Assembly: GCA_023409535.1 (NCBI GenBank)
Contig: JAEYGZ010000013.1
Coordinates: 186,001 to 250,000, forward strand
Source of the DNA: Bacillota bacterium
Lineage (GTDB): Bacteria; Bacillota; Clostridia; Lachnospirales; Lachnospiraceae
Reading direction: 5' to 3'
DNA length: 64,000 nt
A model generated the notes under the pieces. The model was not told the DNA's origin and ran no database searches. It saw nothing but the letters and a program-made list of their open reading frames with translations. The translations under genes were made by a program, and so were the position numbers. This document shows positions 1-9,205 of this stretch, one piece after another. The first letter of the stretch is position 1; every line of letters begins with the position of its first letter.

Positions 1-1140
1 TGTTCCCCGGAGTGGTTCCTGGCTAATCATCACCGGTATGATGATTTTAAGAAGGAGGATCCCAAGGTATTCTTAGGCGAATATGCGTCCTGGGGGAATT
101 CTTATTATCATGCCTTAGCGGAAGCCTCTTATATGATTGGCCTGGAGAGAAATGCGAAAGCAGTAGCGCTGGCATGCTATGCCCCTATGCTCTGCAATGT
201 GGATTATGTGAATTGGAAGCCTGATTTAATCTGGTTTAATAATCATCAGGTATATGGAACTGCAAACTACCAGATACAAAAGCTGTTCATGCATCATCAG
301 GGAGATTATTTGCTTGGCTTATCCATAGAAGATAAACCGGATAAGGTTATACTTACAAAAGAGCCGGACCGGATCAGCGGAGCGCTTATTCTGGAGTCGA
401 ACCAATCCATGCTTGAATTTGATGATGTGTCATTAACGAACGAAGATACCGGAGAGGTGCTAAGCTTTGGAAGCTATACGTTGAATAAGGATCAGACAAA
501 AGTGCTGGCGAATATAGAATATCTCAATTACACCGTCAGATTTAATGCAAGGAAAACAGAAGGCCTGAAGGGCTTCCGGGTGAATTTTGGCGGTAAGGAT
601 GATAAGAATAAATACATCTGGGAGCTTGGAGGCTGGCAGAATCAAGATAATATCCTTGGAGAGAATATCAACGGAAGGAATTCTGTTCTGAGTCAATATC
701 AGTTTACCATGGAATGCGGCAGGGTATATGAATATGAACTGAAGGTAACAGGGCGCAGGATGGAAGCTTATATCGACGGCCAGGCTTATCAAAGGATAAC
801 GAATCAGCCGGTAGTCATAGAACCTTTATATTATTCTGCCGGTTTTGAGGAGAAGACAGGTGATATCATAATCAAAGCAGTAAATGTAACAGAAAAGGAT
901 CAGAAGGCTGCCATAGAAATCGTGAATTCTGAACTGTCGGAATCTGGCTTATTAAAAGGAAAGGTGTACTCCATGGAGGGATTTGAATTAGATGCCGTAA
1001 ATGATTTTGATAACCCTGAGGCGGTGGTTCCTAAGGAAAGGACATTGGAGGTTATGGGCGGCACCTTTGAGTATGAATTTGCACAGCATTCAATTACAGT
1101 GCTTCGATTAAAAAGTAGAAATATAAAAAATAAAGAGTGA
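1..1140 (+). CDS. Alpha-L-arabinofuranosidase, GH51 (large form), 5' end outside the window
   Basis: The frame is open from base 1, so the start lies upstream; 379 residues are visible. The motif FLGEYA near visible residue 27 fits the GH51 catalytic nucleophile. It is followed by the family's typical run through residues 40-90 (CYAPMLCNVDYVNW, then DLIWFNNHQVYGT). The later part looks like a beta-sandwich with the C-terminal arabinofuranosidase domain. The enzyme should release terminal L-arabinofuranose from arabinan or arabinoxylan. The next GH51 gene begins 13 bp downstream, so the two are probably co-transcribed. The family call is from recognised motifs. Substrate is inferred, and any signal peptide is out of view. 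Confidence 0.85.
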   Translation, partial: CSPEWFLANHHRYDDFKKEDPKVFLGEYASWGNSYYHALAEASYMIGLERNAKAVALACYAPMLCNVDYVNWKPDLIWFNNHQVYGTANYQIQKLFMHHQGDYLLGLSIEDKPDKVILTKEPDRISGALILESNQSMLEFDDVSLTNEDTGEVLSFGSYTLNKDQTKVLANIEYLNYTVRFNARKTEGLKGFRVNFGGKDDKNKYIWELGGWQNQDNILGENINGRNSVLSQYQFTMECGRVYEYELKVTGRRMEAYIDGQAYQRITNQPVVIEPLYYSAGFEEKTGDIIIKAVNVTEKDQKAAIEIVNSELSESGLLKGKVYSMEGFELDAVNDFDNPEAVVPKERTLEVMGGTFEYEFAQHSITVLRLKSRNIKNKE

Positions 1141-1153
1141 AAGGAATATCGAT

Positions 1154-2635
1154 ATGGTTAACTACAAAATCAATCCGGGTAAGAAATTAGGAAAGATCAA
1201 GAAAGAAATCTATGGACATTTTTCCGAGCATCTTGGAAGATGTATTTATGAAGGACTGTATGTCGGGGATAATTCAGAAATTCCCAATGTAAATGGAATG
1301 AGAAGAGATGTTGTACAAGCCTTAAAAGATATTAAGCTCCCGGTACTTCGTTGGCCCGGAGGATGCTTTGCGGATGAATATCATTGGAAAGATGGGATTG
1401 GTCCGAAGGAAGCAAGAAAGAAAATGGTCAACACCCATTGGGGTGGTGTGGTGGAAGATAATAGTTTCGGCACCCATGAATTTCTTGAATTGTGCGAGCA
1501 GCTTGGCTGCGAGCCTTATATTAACGGTAATGTTGGCAGCGGTTCTGTTCAGGAGCTGTCCGAATGGATCGAATACATGACCTTTGACGGGTTATCGCCT
1601 ATGGCTGCCTTAAGAGAAAAGAATGGCAGGAAGGAGCCGTGGAAGGTTAAATACATCGGTGTAGGTAACGAGAGCTGGGGTTGCGGCGGTAATATGACTC
1701 CGGAATATTATGCGAATGAATACCGCAGATATCAAACCTATTGCAGAAATTATGGAGACAATAAGCTATTCAAGATTGCCTGCGGTGCAAATGTAGATGA
1801 TTATCACTGGACTGAGGTGCTTATGCAGTCGGCACATACGCACATGGCCGGTTTATCCCTTCATTATTATACCTTACCTACAGGTATCTGGAAGGATAAA
1901 GGCAATGCAACAGGCTTTACGGCAGAGGAATGGTATACTACCTTAAAGAGAACGCTTTATATGGAGGAATTGGTAACCAGACACGACCGGATCATGAGTA
2001 AATATGACCCTGAGAAGAAGGTGGCCTTAATCGTTGATGAATGGGGTACCTGGTATAATGTTGAACCAGGAACGAACCCTGGTTTCTTATATCAGCAGAA
2101 CACCATGAGAGACGCTCTCGTTGCGGGTATTAACCTGAATATCTTTAATAAGCATTGTGACCGGGTAAGAATGGCTAATATCGCGCAGCTGGTGAATGTG
2201 CTGCAGTCTCTGGTTCTTACAGAAGGCTCCAAGATGGTATTAACACCAACTTATTATGTATTCAAGCTTTATAAGGAGCATCAGGAAGGAACCTTAATAG
2301 ACAGCTATATTGAATCGGCAGAGATTGGAACGGAAGGCAGCAAGGTCCCCAATCTTCATGAATCTGTCTCTGAGGATTTGGAAGGGAATATTCATATCAC
2401 CCTGAACAATCTGTCACTTGATGAGGCTTATGAAATTAAGGTTGATATATTGGATCAAGCAGTTTCTTCAGCACAGGGAGAGATTCTCACAGAAGATATG
2501 GGGGCATATAATACCTTTGACAACCCGGAGAAAGTAACGCTTAAGAAATTCGAAGACTATAGGATAGAACAAGGAAAAATAGTTATAAAGATACCTCCCT
2601 GCAGCGTAATCCATATGAAGGCGAGTTCAAAATGA
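1154..2635 (+). CDS. abfA: Alpha-L-arabinofuranosidase, GH51 (AbfA type)
   Basis: This 493-residue protein has the usual length of intracellular GH51 enzymes and no signal peptide. The N-terminus (YGHFSEHLGRCIYEGLYVG) and LRWPGGCFADEYHW near residues 66-78 are family hallmarks. The acid/base Glu is E173 in GVGNES and the nucleophile is E296 in VDEWGTWY. It removes alpha-L-arabinofuranosyl groups from short arabino-oligosaccharides in the cytoplasm, feeding arabinose to the ara operon at 23.9-27.8 kb. It follows the partial GH51 gene by 13 bp. A GGAATATCG stretch precedes the ATG, so its ribosome site is weak, which suggests translational coupling. Confidence 0.93.
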   Translation: MVNYKINPGKKLGKIKKEIYGHFSEHLGRCIYEGLYVGDNSEIPNVNGMRRDVVQALKDIKLPVLRWPGGCFADEYHWKDGIGPKEARKKMVNTHWGGVVEDNSFGTHEFLELCEQLGCEPYINGNVGSGSVQELSEWIEYMTFDGLSPMAALREKNGRKEPWKVKYIGVGNESWGCGGNMTPEYYANEYRRYQTYCRNYGDNKLFKIACGANVDDYHWTEVLMQSAHTHMAGLSLHYYTLPTGIWKDKGNATGFTAEEWYTTLKRTLYMEELVTRHDRIMSKYDPEKKVALIVDEWGTWYNVEPGTNPGFLYQQNTMRDALVAGINLNIFNKHCDRVRMANIAQLVNVLQSLVLTEGSKMVLTPTYYVFKLYKEHQEGTLIDSYIESAEIGTEGSKVPNLHESVSEDLEGNIHITLNNLSLDEAYEIKVDILDQAVSSAQGEILTEDMGAYNTFDNPEKVTLKKFEDYRIEQGKIVIKIPPCSVIHMKASSK

Positions 2636-2794
2636 CAGTTGAAAGGTTTGGACATCATAAGCATACATTGAAAGAAATACAAAAAAATGAATGCGAAAGC
2701 TGATTTATCATATGTTCAAATAGGACTGCCACGGAGAAAGAAATTTTCTGGAACTGTTTTTTGTATATTTTATAAAAAGGAGTTATGTGCTATT

Positions 2795-3742
2795 ATGCAG
2801 GCATATTTATTCGTTCATTTTAAGGAAAAAAGAACGCCGGATGGGGAACAGGTATACTTCGGAGTGAGTAAGGATGGCTTTCACTGGGAAGAGGTGAATG
2901 GCGGAAATCCCGTGTTATGGAGCTATTATGGGGACAAGGGGGTCAGAGACTTTACGATAATCAGGACAAGGGAAGGCAAGTTTGTTATTATGGCGACGGA
3001 CCTGAGCTTGTCCTATGGAATGTTAAATCAATATAATAATTCCTGGGCCGAAATCTCCAGAAACGGCAGTAAACATCTTGTCTTATGGGAATCAGAAGAC
3101 TTAATTCACTGGTCCAAGCAAAGAATGGTCAAGCTGGGAGATGAGAATTTCGGCTGCTTGTGGGCGCCGGATATTATCTTTGATAAGAAAAACGGTGACT
3201 ATATCATTCATTGGTCATCCTCCCACAGCTCAAATAACTTTGGGGAGAAAGGGATCTATTATTCCAGAACCATGGATTTTATGAACTTCTCAGAACCTGG
3301 ATTATTATATCAAAAGGAAGATAGCGGGGTGATTGATTCCGCTATGTATGAGGAAGAGGGAAAGTATTACCTGTTCTTAAAAAGCGAGCGAAATCCCGAG
3401 AAGATTATTCTTGCAGAATCAGAGAATATTACGGGGCCCTATCATAAGCTTGATGGCTTCGATAAGAGCATGGAAGCACTTCAATCAGGATTATATGAAG
3501 CACCGACAGCAGTTAAATTAGAAGATGGCAGGTGGTGTTTATTCTTAGATTTCTATGGGTGTGCTGCTGAGGAGCAAGGCTATGTACCATTTATAGCTAA
3601 GAAAATGTCCACGGGAGAATTTATCCGTTCGGATGCTTCCTTTGAATTTCCGTATGGATATAAGCATGGAACGATCCTAACAATAACCATAGAGGAATAT
3701 GAGAGACTGAAGGCATATGTTAAGATGCCGTCAAAGTATTAA
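2795..3742 (+). CDS. GH43-like glycoside hydrolase (arabinosidase/xylosidase-like)
   Basis: The protein has a five-bladed propeller sequence pattern. Candidate GH43 catalytic residues are D52 (GVRDFT), D181 (GVIDSAM) and E235 (LYEAPTAVK), with a LWAPDI motif near residue 122. I chose the ATG at 2795, giving 315 residues, because AAAAAGGAG lies about 12 bp upstream. An in-frame ATG at 2687 would add 36 unlikely residues and has no ribosome site. There is no signal peptide, so it is probably cytoplasmic and acts on imported oligosaccharides. It lies 159 bp after the GH51 gene and is followed by a terminator, so it probably ends the operon. Exact substrate is unknown. Confidence 0.8.
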   Translation: MQAYLFVHFKEKRTPDGEQVYFGVSKDGFHWEEVNGGNPVLWSYYGDKGVRDFTIIRTREGKFVIMATDLSLSYGMLNQYNNSWAEISRNGSKHLVLWESEDLIHWSKQRMVKLGDENFGCLWAPDIIFDKKNGDYIIHWSSSHSSNNFGEKGIYYSRTMDFMNFSEPGLLYQKEDSGVIDSAMYEEEGKYYLFLKSERNPEKIILAESENITGPYHKLDGFDKSMEALQSGLYEAPTAVKLEDGRWCLFLDFYGCAAEEQGYVPFIAKKMSTGEFIRSDASFEFPYGYKHGTILTITIEEYERLKAYVKMPSKY

Positions 3743-3784
3743 AAAATAGAAAAGCAGACAGATCATTATAACCTATTCATTTAA

Positions 3785-3825
3785 AGGCGTGTTATTTCAA
3801 GGAGGCTTGATAAACACGCTTTTTG
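3785..3825 (+). terminator. Rho-independent terminator after the GH43-like gene
   Basis: The arms GCGTGTT (3787-3793) and AACACGC (3813-3819) form a hairpin followed at once by a run of five T. It separates the glycosidase genes from the ABC transporter operon. The loop is about 19 bases, so the stem may be less stable than a standard terminator. Confidence 0.65.
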
Positions 3826-4054
3826 TGTGGATATACCAAAAGCAGAATACAATACCGGGCAAAAATATTATCATTTGGAAGTATTGCTCTTATGGATGAT
3901 GAAAATGGAAATATTTATAATATACTTAAAAATATGTACAAACAGCTTAAAAACCTGCATGTTTTTTTATGCAAGTTGTTGATATAGTTATATTACTAAC
4001 GGAACGGCTTTCTGACCGTATCAATTAGGATACTTATATGGAGGAGGATTTACA
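3826..4054 (+). promoter_or_regulatory. Leader and weak candidate promoter of the sugar ABC operon
   Basis: This AT-rich stretch has no gene. The best promoter-like pair is TTTATG (3966-3971), 17 bp, then TATATT (3989-3994); the -35 is poor, as expected for an activator-dependent promoter such as one used by a YesN-type regulator. A strong ribosome site, GGAGGAGG, precedes the ATG at 4055. No other clear structure was seen. Confidence 0.35.
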
Positions 4055-5443
4055 ATGAAAAAGAAATTAGTTGCAGCATTAACAGCAGTTATCATGATTG
4101 CAACCTTATTTGCGGGTTGTTCAAAACAGCAGAATGATGCCCCAAAGGAAGGTACACCGGCAACAGGTACGGCAACACAAGCTCCGGCTTCCAATGAAGG
4201 AACGGATAAGCCTGCGGAAGCAATTGTAACAGAGCCCACAGAACTGACTTATATTTTTGCAGATGGTGACGAAGGCGCGAAAGCTGCCATGAGAGAAATC
4301 GTTGATAAGTTTAACGAAGCTAATCCGGATATTACTGTGAACATTGTGCCCGGTAACGGCGGAGCCTACAATGAGTTATTAATCACGAAGGACAGTGTAG
4401 GCGAGTTTCCTGATGTTATGGAGATGAGAGATACCGCGGTTTATGTACGTGCAGGAAAGATTACTCCCTTGCCGGAGGATATCGTAAGCTTGTTTAAAAC
4501 AACAACGGCATTCAGCGATGCAGTATATACTGCTCCTCTGGCCGGTGAAAACACAAACGGCATCATTTATAACAAAGCATACTTTGATGAAAACGGATTT
4601 ACGGAACCCGTAACTTATGATGAATTTCTTCAGCTATGCCAAAAGATTAAAGATAAGGGAGAGATGTCTCCGCTGGTAGTCGGCGGTTCCGACATCTGGC
4701 ACATGGGCTTCTGGTTCCATAAGGTATATAATGACCAGGTGCTGAGTCAGGACCCGGATTTTATTAAACATTGCTATGAAGGCACCAAGGATTTTTCAGA
4801 TCCGGCTTTTAAAGCAACCTTTGAAGAATTGAAGAAGATTATGCAATATGCGCAGGATGGATGGGTATCGACTCCGGATGCGCAGATTACAACATTTCTA
4901 GTAAATAATATGTCGGCCATGATGTATTCCGGAACACATATGTTCTCACAGATTACCGCAGCAGACCCCAATTTTCAGATCGGATGGTTTGCAATTCCCA
5001 GTCCGGATGGCAAGACCCGCTTAGTTGGCGGCGGCGGTGTCGGAGGTCTTGCAATTTCAGCACAGGCTGCTCAGGATCCGAATAAGAAAGCTGCGGCGGA
5101 AGCTTTTATTAAGTTCTTCTTTGCACCTGAAAATTACAAGATATACTGTGAAAAGCTCAGTGCTATCCCTGCTACGGTGGATGAACCGCAGTTGAACGTC
5201 TCAGAGGTATTCCAGGAAGTGATCGACGCGAACAATACTGCAGATGAGCTTGCTCCTATGTGGAACGGACGCACCGGTGAGAATGAGCTGCCCCCTGATT
5301 TCAGAAACTTTACTTACAAGACTCTGGTTGAAGTTCTGTCAGATGTAAGAGATATCGATTCAGCCAGTGAGGAACTGAATAAAACCTGGAAGGTCAGCAT
5401 GGAGAATTTTAATCCTGTAACCGGTACCGGAATTAGTAAATAA
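4055..5443 (+). CDS. Sugar ABC transporter substrate-binding lipoprotein (family 1)
   Basis: This 462-residue protein starts with a lipoprotein signal peptide; the lipobox LFAGC places the lipidated Cys at residue 22. A Ser/Thr/Pro/Ala-rich linker follows, then a family 1 solute-binding fold (motif FNEANPDITV near residue 87; EAFIKFFFAPENY near residue 350). It should capture an oligosaccharide at the cell surface for the two permeases that follow. The genes around it suggest arabino- or xylo-oligosaccharides, as with AraNPQ of Bacillus, but the ligand is not proven. No ATPase gene is present, so a shared MsmX-type ATPase elsewhere is likely. Confidence 0.92.
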   Translation: MKKKLVAALTAVIMIATLFAGCSKQQNDAPKEGTPATGTATQAPASNEGTDKPAEAIVTEPTELTYIFADGDEGAKAAMREIVDKFNEANPDITVNIVPGNGGAYNELLITKDSVGEFPDVMEMRDTAVYVRAGKITPLPEDIVSLFKTTTAFSDAVYTAPLAGENTNGIIYNKAYFDENGFTEPVTYDEFLQLCQKIKDKGEMSPLVVGGSDIWHMGFWFHKVYNDQVLSQDPDFIKHCYEGTKDFSDPAFKATFEELKKIMQYAQDGWVSTPDAQITTFLVNNMSAMMYSGTHMFSQITAADPNFQIGWFAIPSPDGKTRLVGGGGVGGLAISAQAAQDPNKKAAAEAFIKFFFAPENYKIYCEKLSAIPATVDEPQLNVSEVFQEVIDANNTADELAPMWNGRTGENELPPDFRNFTYKTLVEVLSDVRDIDSASEELNKTWKVSMENFNPVTGTGISK

Positions 5444-5466
5444 GACACTGTAAAAAATTATTATGG

Positions 5467-5509
5467 AATCTCTCCCTCCCGGGGGAAGCCCCTGGAAGGA
5501 GAGATTTTT
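5467..5509 (+). promoter_or_regulatory. Intercistronic hairpin covering the permease ribosome site
   Basis: AATCTCTCC (5467-5475) pairs exactly with GGAGAGATT (5498-5506). Further pairing inside (5477-5484 with 5489-5496, one mismatch) leaves a loop of about four bases, and T residues 5505-5509 follow. It looks like a terminator, yet the right arm contains the AAGGAGAG ribosome site of the permease gene. It probably lowers permease output relative to the binding protein. Confidence 0.7.
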
Positions 5510-5510
5510 A

Positions 5511-6431
5511 ATGAGAAATGCTTATAGAATGGAGCTTGCTATGAGAATGAGGAATCGTGTGAAGGTTGATAAAGTAGCAGTTGCATTTATTGCTCCCGCA
5601 TTTATTTTATTCACCTTGTTTATTATTGTCCCGACAATATCCAGTATATACTATAGCTTTACCTCCTGGGACGGGATCAATCCAAATGTCAAATTTATCG
5701 GATTGGCAAATTATAAAGAGATTTTTACAAGTGCCAGATTTGGAAATGCATTGAAAAATACGGTTTTGTTAACGATTTTTATTTCTATCTTTGAGAATGC
5801 AATTGCATTAGGCTTAGCTTTAATCGTTGATAATGTAAGATGGTGGAAGAATTTATTCCGAAGTTCCTTTTATATTCCGGTATTAATTAGTGGTATTGTA
5901 TCAGGTTTTATTTGGAAGATTATGTATAACTATAATTTTGGTACAATCAATTCAATTCTGAAAATTACCGGTCTTGCGGATTTAAGACAGGACTGGTTGG
6001 GAAATACAGGGCTTACTCTTTCTATGATTGGTATGGTATTGATTTGGAAGGGTGCAGGCTATTACATGGTTATTTATTTAGCATCTTTACAAAGTGTTTC
6101 TCCCGAGCTGATCGAAGCGGCTCAGATTGACGGAGCAAATCCGTGGCACCGCTTTAAGTCCATTACGTTACCTTTGATTTCGGGGGCATTCACAATTAAT
6201 TTTACCTTATCCTTAATTAATGGTTTAAAGGTATTTGACCAGATTAATGTCATGACGGACGGCGGTCCGGGCTTTACAACAGAAACTTTGGTGTATCTGC
6301 TGTATAAGGCCGGCTTTAATGAAGGAAGGCAAGGCTTTGGTACTGCCGTGGGTATGATGCTTTTATTCATCATTATCCTTCTGAATGCACTACAACAGAG
6401 GTTTTTGCGAAGTCGGGAGGTACAATTATAG
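5511..6431 (+). CDS. Sugar ABC transporter permease (MalF/UgpA type)
   Basis: This 306-residue integral membrane protein has about six hydrophobic segments, beginning near residue 27 (VAFIAPAFILFTLFIIVPTI). The cytoplasmic EAA loop is seen as ELIEAAQIDGANPWHRFKSITLP near residue 200; it contacts the ATPase. I chose ATG 5511 because AAGGAGAG lies 8 bp upstream; an in-frame ATG at 5463 lies inside the hairpin arm region and lacks a ribosome site. It forms the transmembrane channel with the next gene, whose GTG overlaps this stop codon by one base. Confidence 0.9.
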   Translation: MRNAYRMELAMRMRNRVKVDKVAVAFIAPAFILFTLFIIVPTISSIYYSFTSWDGINPNVKFIGLANYKEIFTSARFGNALKNTVLLTIFISIFENAIALGLALIVDNVRWWKNLFRSSFYIPVLISGIVSGFIWKIMYNYNFGTINSILKITGLADLRQDWLGNTGLTLSMIGMVLIWKGAGYYMVIYLASLQSVSPELIEAAQIDGANPWHRFKSITLPLISGAFTINFTLSLINGLKVFDQINVMTDGGPGFTTETLVYLLYKAGFNEGRQGFGTAVGMMLLFIIILLNALQQRFLRSREVQL

Positions 6432-7267
6432 TGAGCAGTCATAAGAAAATAAAAGCAAAGGATTTCATTCTTTTAGCGGCAACCATCATCCTGGCGGTTA
6501 TATTTGTATATCCGGTCCTGTTTGCATTGTTTTCCGCTTTTAAAAGCAATGGAAGCATCCTTAAGAATCCGGTGGCATTGCCTTCTTCGCTTTATATACA
6601 GAATTTCCTGGATTTATTTAAGCAGTCGGATTTTGCGACAGCAATCTTCCACTCAATTCTGTTAACAGTGATATCGGAGATATTAATCATCTGTATCGTA
6701 CCAATGGCAGCCTATGGTATGGAAAGAAGAAAGAGCAAAGTAACATCCCTGGTATATACCTTCTTCTTATCCGGTATGATGATACCCTTCCAGCTGTATA
6801 TGTTTCCGTTGTTTAAGGAAATGAAACTCTTTCATATGTTTGGTAATATGGTTGGGCCTGTCGTATGTTACATCTCAGGCTCCATTGCCTTCGGCAGCCT
6901 GCTTTACTGCAGCTTCTTAAAGGGGATTCCTTTAGAAATAGAAGAAGCGGCTCAGATTGATGGGTGTACACCCTTTCAGACCTTCTGGAAAGTTACGTTT
7001 CCTCTGCTGGGACCATGCACAGGTTCCATGGTAATCCTGAACGGACTTGGTATCTGGAATGATTATTTAATGCCATATCTGGTATTGCCCAGCGGAAAAG
7101 CCAAAACCATCACGGTTGAAATTGCCTCCTTTGTCGGACAATATACGGCAAGATGGGATATCGTATTTGCAGGAACGGTAATTTCAATTGTACCTGCGCT
7201 GATTATCTTCGGCATGTTCCAAAAATATTTTGTGAAGGGCATTACCGCAGGAGCAGCAAAAGGGTGA
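6431..7267 (+). CDS. Sugar ABC transporter permease (MalG/UgpE type)
   Basis: This 278-residue protein has six predicted membrane segments and an EAA motif (EIEEAAQIDGCTPFQTFWKV near residue 173), typical of the second permease of CUT1 carbohydrate importers. It starts with GTG inside TAGTG, overlapping the stop of the first permease by one base, which indicates translational coupling. It should pair with that permease. The operon ends 12 bp downstream in a strong hairpin. The position between binding protein and a YesM/YesN pair supports sensing-coupled oligosaccharide import. Confidence 0.9.
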   Translation: MSSHKKIKAKDFILLAATIILAVIFVYPVLFALFSAFKSNGSILKNPVALPSSLYIQNFLDLFKQSDFATAIFHSILLTVISEILIICIVPMAAYGMERRKSKVTSLVYTFFLSGMMIPFQLYMFPLFKEMKLFHMFGNMVGPVVCYISGSIAFGSLLYCSFLKGIPLEIEEAAQIDGCTPFQTFWKVTFPLLGPCTGSMVILNGLGIWNDYLMPYLVLPSGKAKTITVEIASFVGQYTARWDIVFAGTVISIVPALIIFGMFQKYFVKGITAGAAKG

Positions 7268-7278
7268 ACAGGTATACA

Positions 7279-7322
7279 AAAAGCGAACGTACAGCATGAA
7301 TAAAGCAGGTACGTTTGCTTTT
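7279..7322 (+). terminator. Terminator after the sugar permeases
   Basis: AAAAGCGAACGTAC (7279-7292) pairs with GTACGTTTGCTTTT (7309-7322) with a single G-T wobble, around a 16-base loop. The T-rich right end fits a rho-independent terminator. The A-run on the left would also allow it to work on the minus strand. Confidence 0.8.
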
Positions 7323-7378
7323 CCCGTATCAATATGCTATTCTAAGTCAATTGATAATCCTGAAGAAGGGCAGCGAAG

Positions 7379-9205
7379 ATGAAAAAGCGTGGAAGAAGTC
7401 TTAATCTGTATCAGAAGTTTACCATTACAATCATTGTCATTGGTTTAATTCCTATGCTGTTTTTATCCACTTATATTGCAAACAGCATGATCAGGGACTA
7501 TCGGGAAGCGCTTCGATCGCAGTATGAACAGGCAGCGGAATATGTCGCCAACAGCCTGGATGTTATTTTAGATTCCTATAACTCAGTATCAAAAATGCCA
7601 TATTATTATAATTATTCTGCGGCAGAAGGAATTGTGACAGACTATCGGGCTTCTGATAATCTGAGAAAGATTATTTTTGGGATCGGACACGATACAGAGC
7701 ATATGGAACAACAGCGATATGATGATATGCAGAAGTTTTTAAAATATGTTGTCAGTGTAGACGGATATATTAACAGCGCACACTTTATTGCCATGGATAC
7801 GGATGGATCGGAGCTTGATTTTCATTACAGTTATTATAGTACTTATTTTAAGAACGAAGCCCTATTTAAAACTCTTACCGGTTATTCTGCTTTTGATATC
7901 AAAAGCAATCAGATGATATTGATTCCAACCCATCAGACAGGGTATTTCAGCGGCTTATCAGAGCCGGTGTTTACAATTGCACGTAATTATTTTGATCTCC
8001 GGGGAGGAGTCGGTAATACACCATATATCGGAACGTTTTTTCTGGATGTCAGTATCAACAAATTGGATCAACTGTTTCGCACCATAAAATTCAGCGGTAA
8101 TGAGCAGTTCTATGTGATGAATGACCAGGGAAGCTGCTTCTACAGCAGCAGTATGGACAAGAATGATGTCGGTTTTCCGGAAGGCTTATCAGAGATCAAA
8201 GAAACGGAAGATCAGCTGGTGATCAGTACAAAGCTGAATGATTACGGGTTAAAGGTAATGGCAGTAATCAATACCCGGGATGCATTTTCAGGCATTCGAA
8301 ACAAGCAGCAGATGATGTATGTATTTCTGGGGGCTTCCATCCTTGCATTAATGGGGAGTTCCGTATTTTTTTCAAAGCGGTTGACACGCCCCATCCATGA
8401 AATGATGGAAAACATGGCCAAATTAGAGAATGGTATTTTTGAAATACAGATTCCGGTTCGCTCTAATGACGAGATCGGTATCCTGGCACAGAGATTTAAT
8501 CAAATGAGCGCGGATTTAAAGAATTACATCAATCAGTCTTATGTTGCACAGATCAAGCAGAATGAAGCGGAACTTACCGCATTGAAATCACAAATATACC
8601 CTCATTTTCTGTACAATACGCTGGAGATTATACGGATGACGGCATTAGAGGATCAATCCGATAAGGTGCCGAATATGATTGAAGCTTTGGCGCAGCAGAT
8701 CCGGTATTTGATTGGTCCGATGCAGGATATGGTGCCGTTGGAAAAGGAATTGGATATCGTTCGTAAGTATGTTTATCTTTTGAATTGCAGAATCGCCGGT
8801 AAGGTACAGCTGGTTGTCAATGCCCGTGAGACCTCTAAAATCATGGTTCCGAAATTAATATTACAGCCGATTATTGAAAATGCCTATGTACATGGTCTGA
8901 AACCCAAGAAGGGGAACGGCAGTATTATGGTGGAGGTAACAACTTATGAGGAGATGCTGGAATTGACCGTAATGGACAATGGTGTGGGCATGAATGAGGA
9001 AGAAATGAGCGAGATACAGACACTGCTGGAAGGAGAAGAGCCCGGGATCAAGAATGAGTATAACTGGCAAAGTATCGGTTTGAAAAATGTGCATGACAGA
9101 ATACGATTTTTATATGGGGAGCAATATGGAATTAAGATTTCCAGTACAAAATCGGTTGGAACGATAGTAAGAATACTGATGCCTTATTCACTTATGGAGG
9201 AGTAA
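7379..9205 (+). CDS. YesM-type sensor histidine kinase
   Basis: The 608 residues form a short cytoplasmic N-terminus, a membrane segment near residues 14-34, a large extracellular sensor domain, a second membrane segment near residues 313-333, a HAMP linker, and a His-kinase domain. The phospho-acceptor is H409 in YPHFLYNT, and the ATPase domain has the N box PIIENAYVHGL and a DNGVGMN box. This architecture is typical of LytS/YesM kinases that sense extracellular sugars or the loaded binding protein. The stop codon directly abuts the ATG of the response regulator, so they form a pair. Confidence 0.92.
   Translation: MKKRGRSLNLYQKFTITIIVIGLIPMLFLSTYIANSMIRDYREALRSQYEQAAEYVANSLDVILDSYNSVSKMPYYYNYSAAEGIVTDYRASDNLRKIIFGIGHDTEHMEQQRYDDMQKFLKYVVSVDGYINSAHFIAMDTDGSELDFHYSYYSTYFKNEALFKTLTGYSAFDIKSNQMILIPTHQTGYFSGLSEPVFTIARNYFDLRGGVGNTPYIGTFFLDVSINKLDQLFRTIKFSGNEQFYVMNDQGSCFYSSSMDKNDVGFPEGLSEIKETEDQLVISTKLNDYGLKVMAVINTRDAFSGIRNKQQMMYVFLGASILALMGSSVFFSKRLTRPIHEMMENMAKLENGIFEIQIPVRSNDEIGILAQRFNQMSADLKNYINQSYVAQIKQNEAELTALKSQIYPHFLYNTLEIIRMTALEDQSDKVPNMIEALAQQIRYLIGPMQDMVPLEKELDIVRKYVYLLNCRIAGKVQLVVNARETSKIMVPKLILQPIIENAYVHGLKPKKGNGSIMVEVTTYEEMLELTVMDNGVGMNEEEMSEIQTLLEGEEPGIKNEYNWQSIGLKNVHDRIRFLYGEQYGIKISSTKSVGTIVRILMPYSLMEE

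Noticed and set aside
3928..3945. TGTACAAA half-site resembling an AraR box before the sugar ABC operon
   Set aside because: Only one half matches; the other half shares about three of eight bases. Likely chance in AT-rich DNA.
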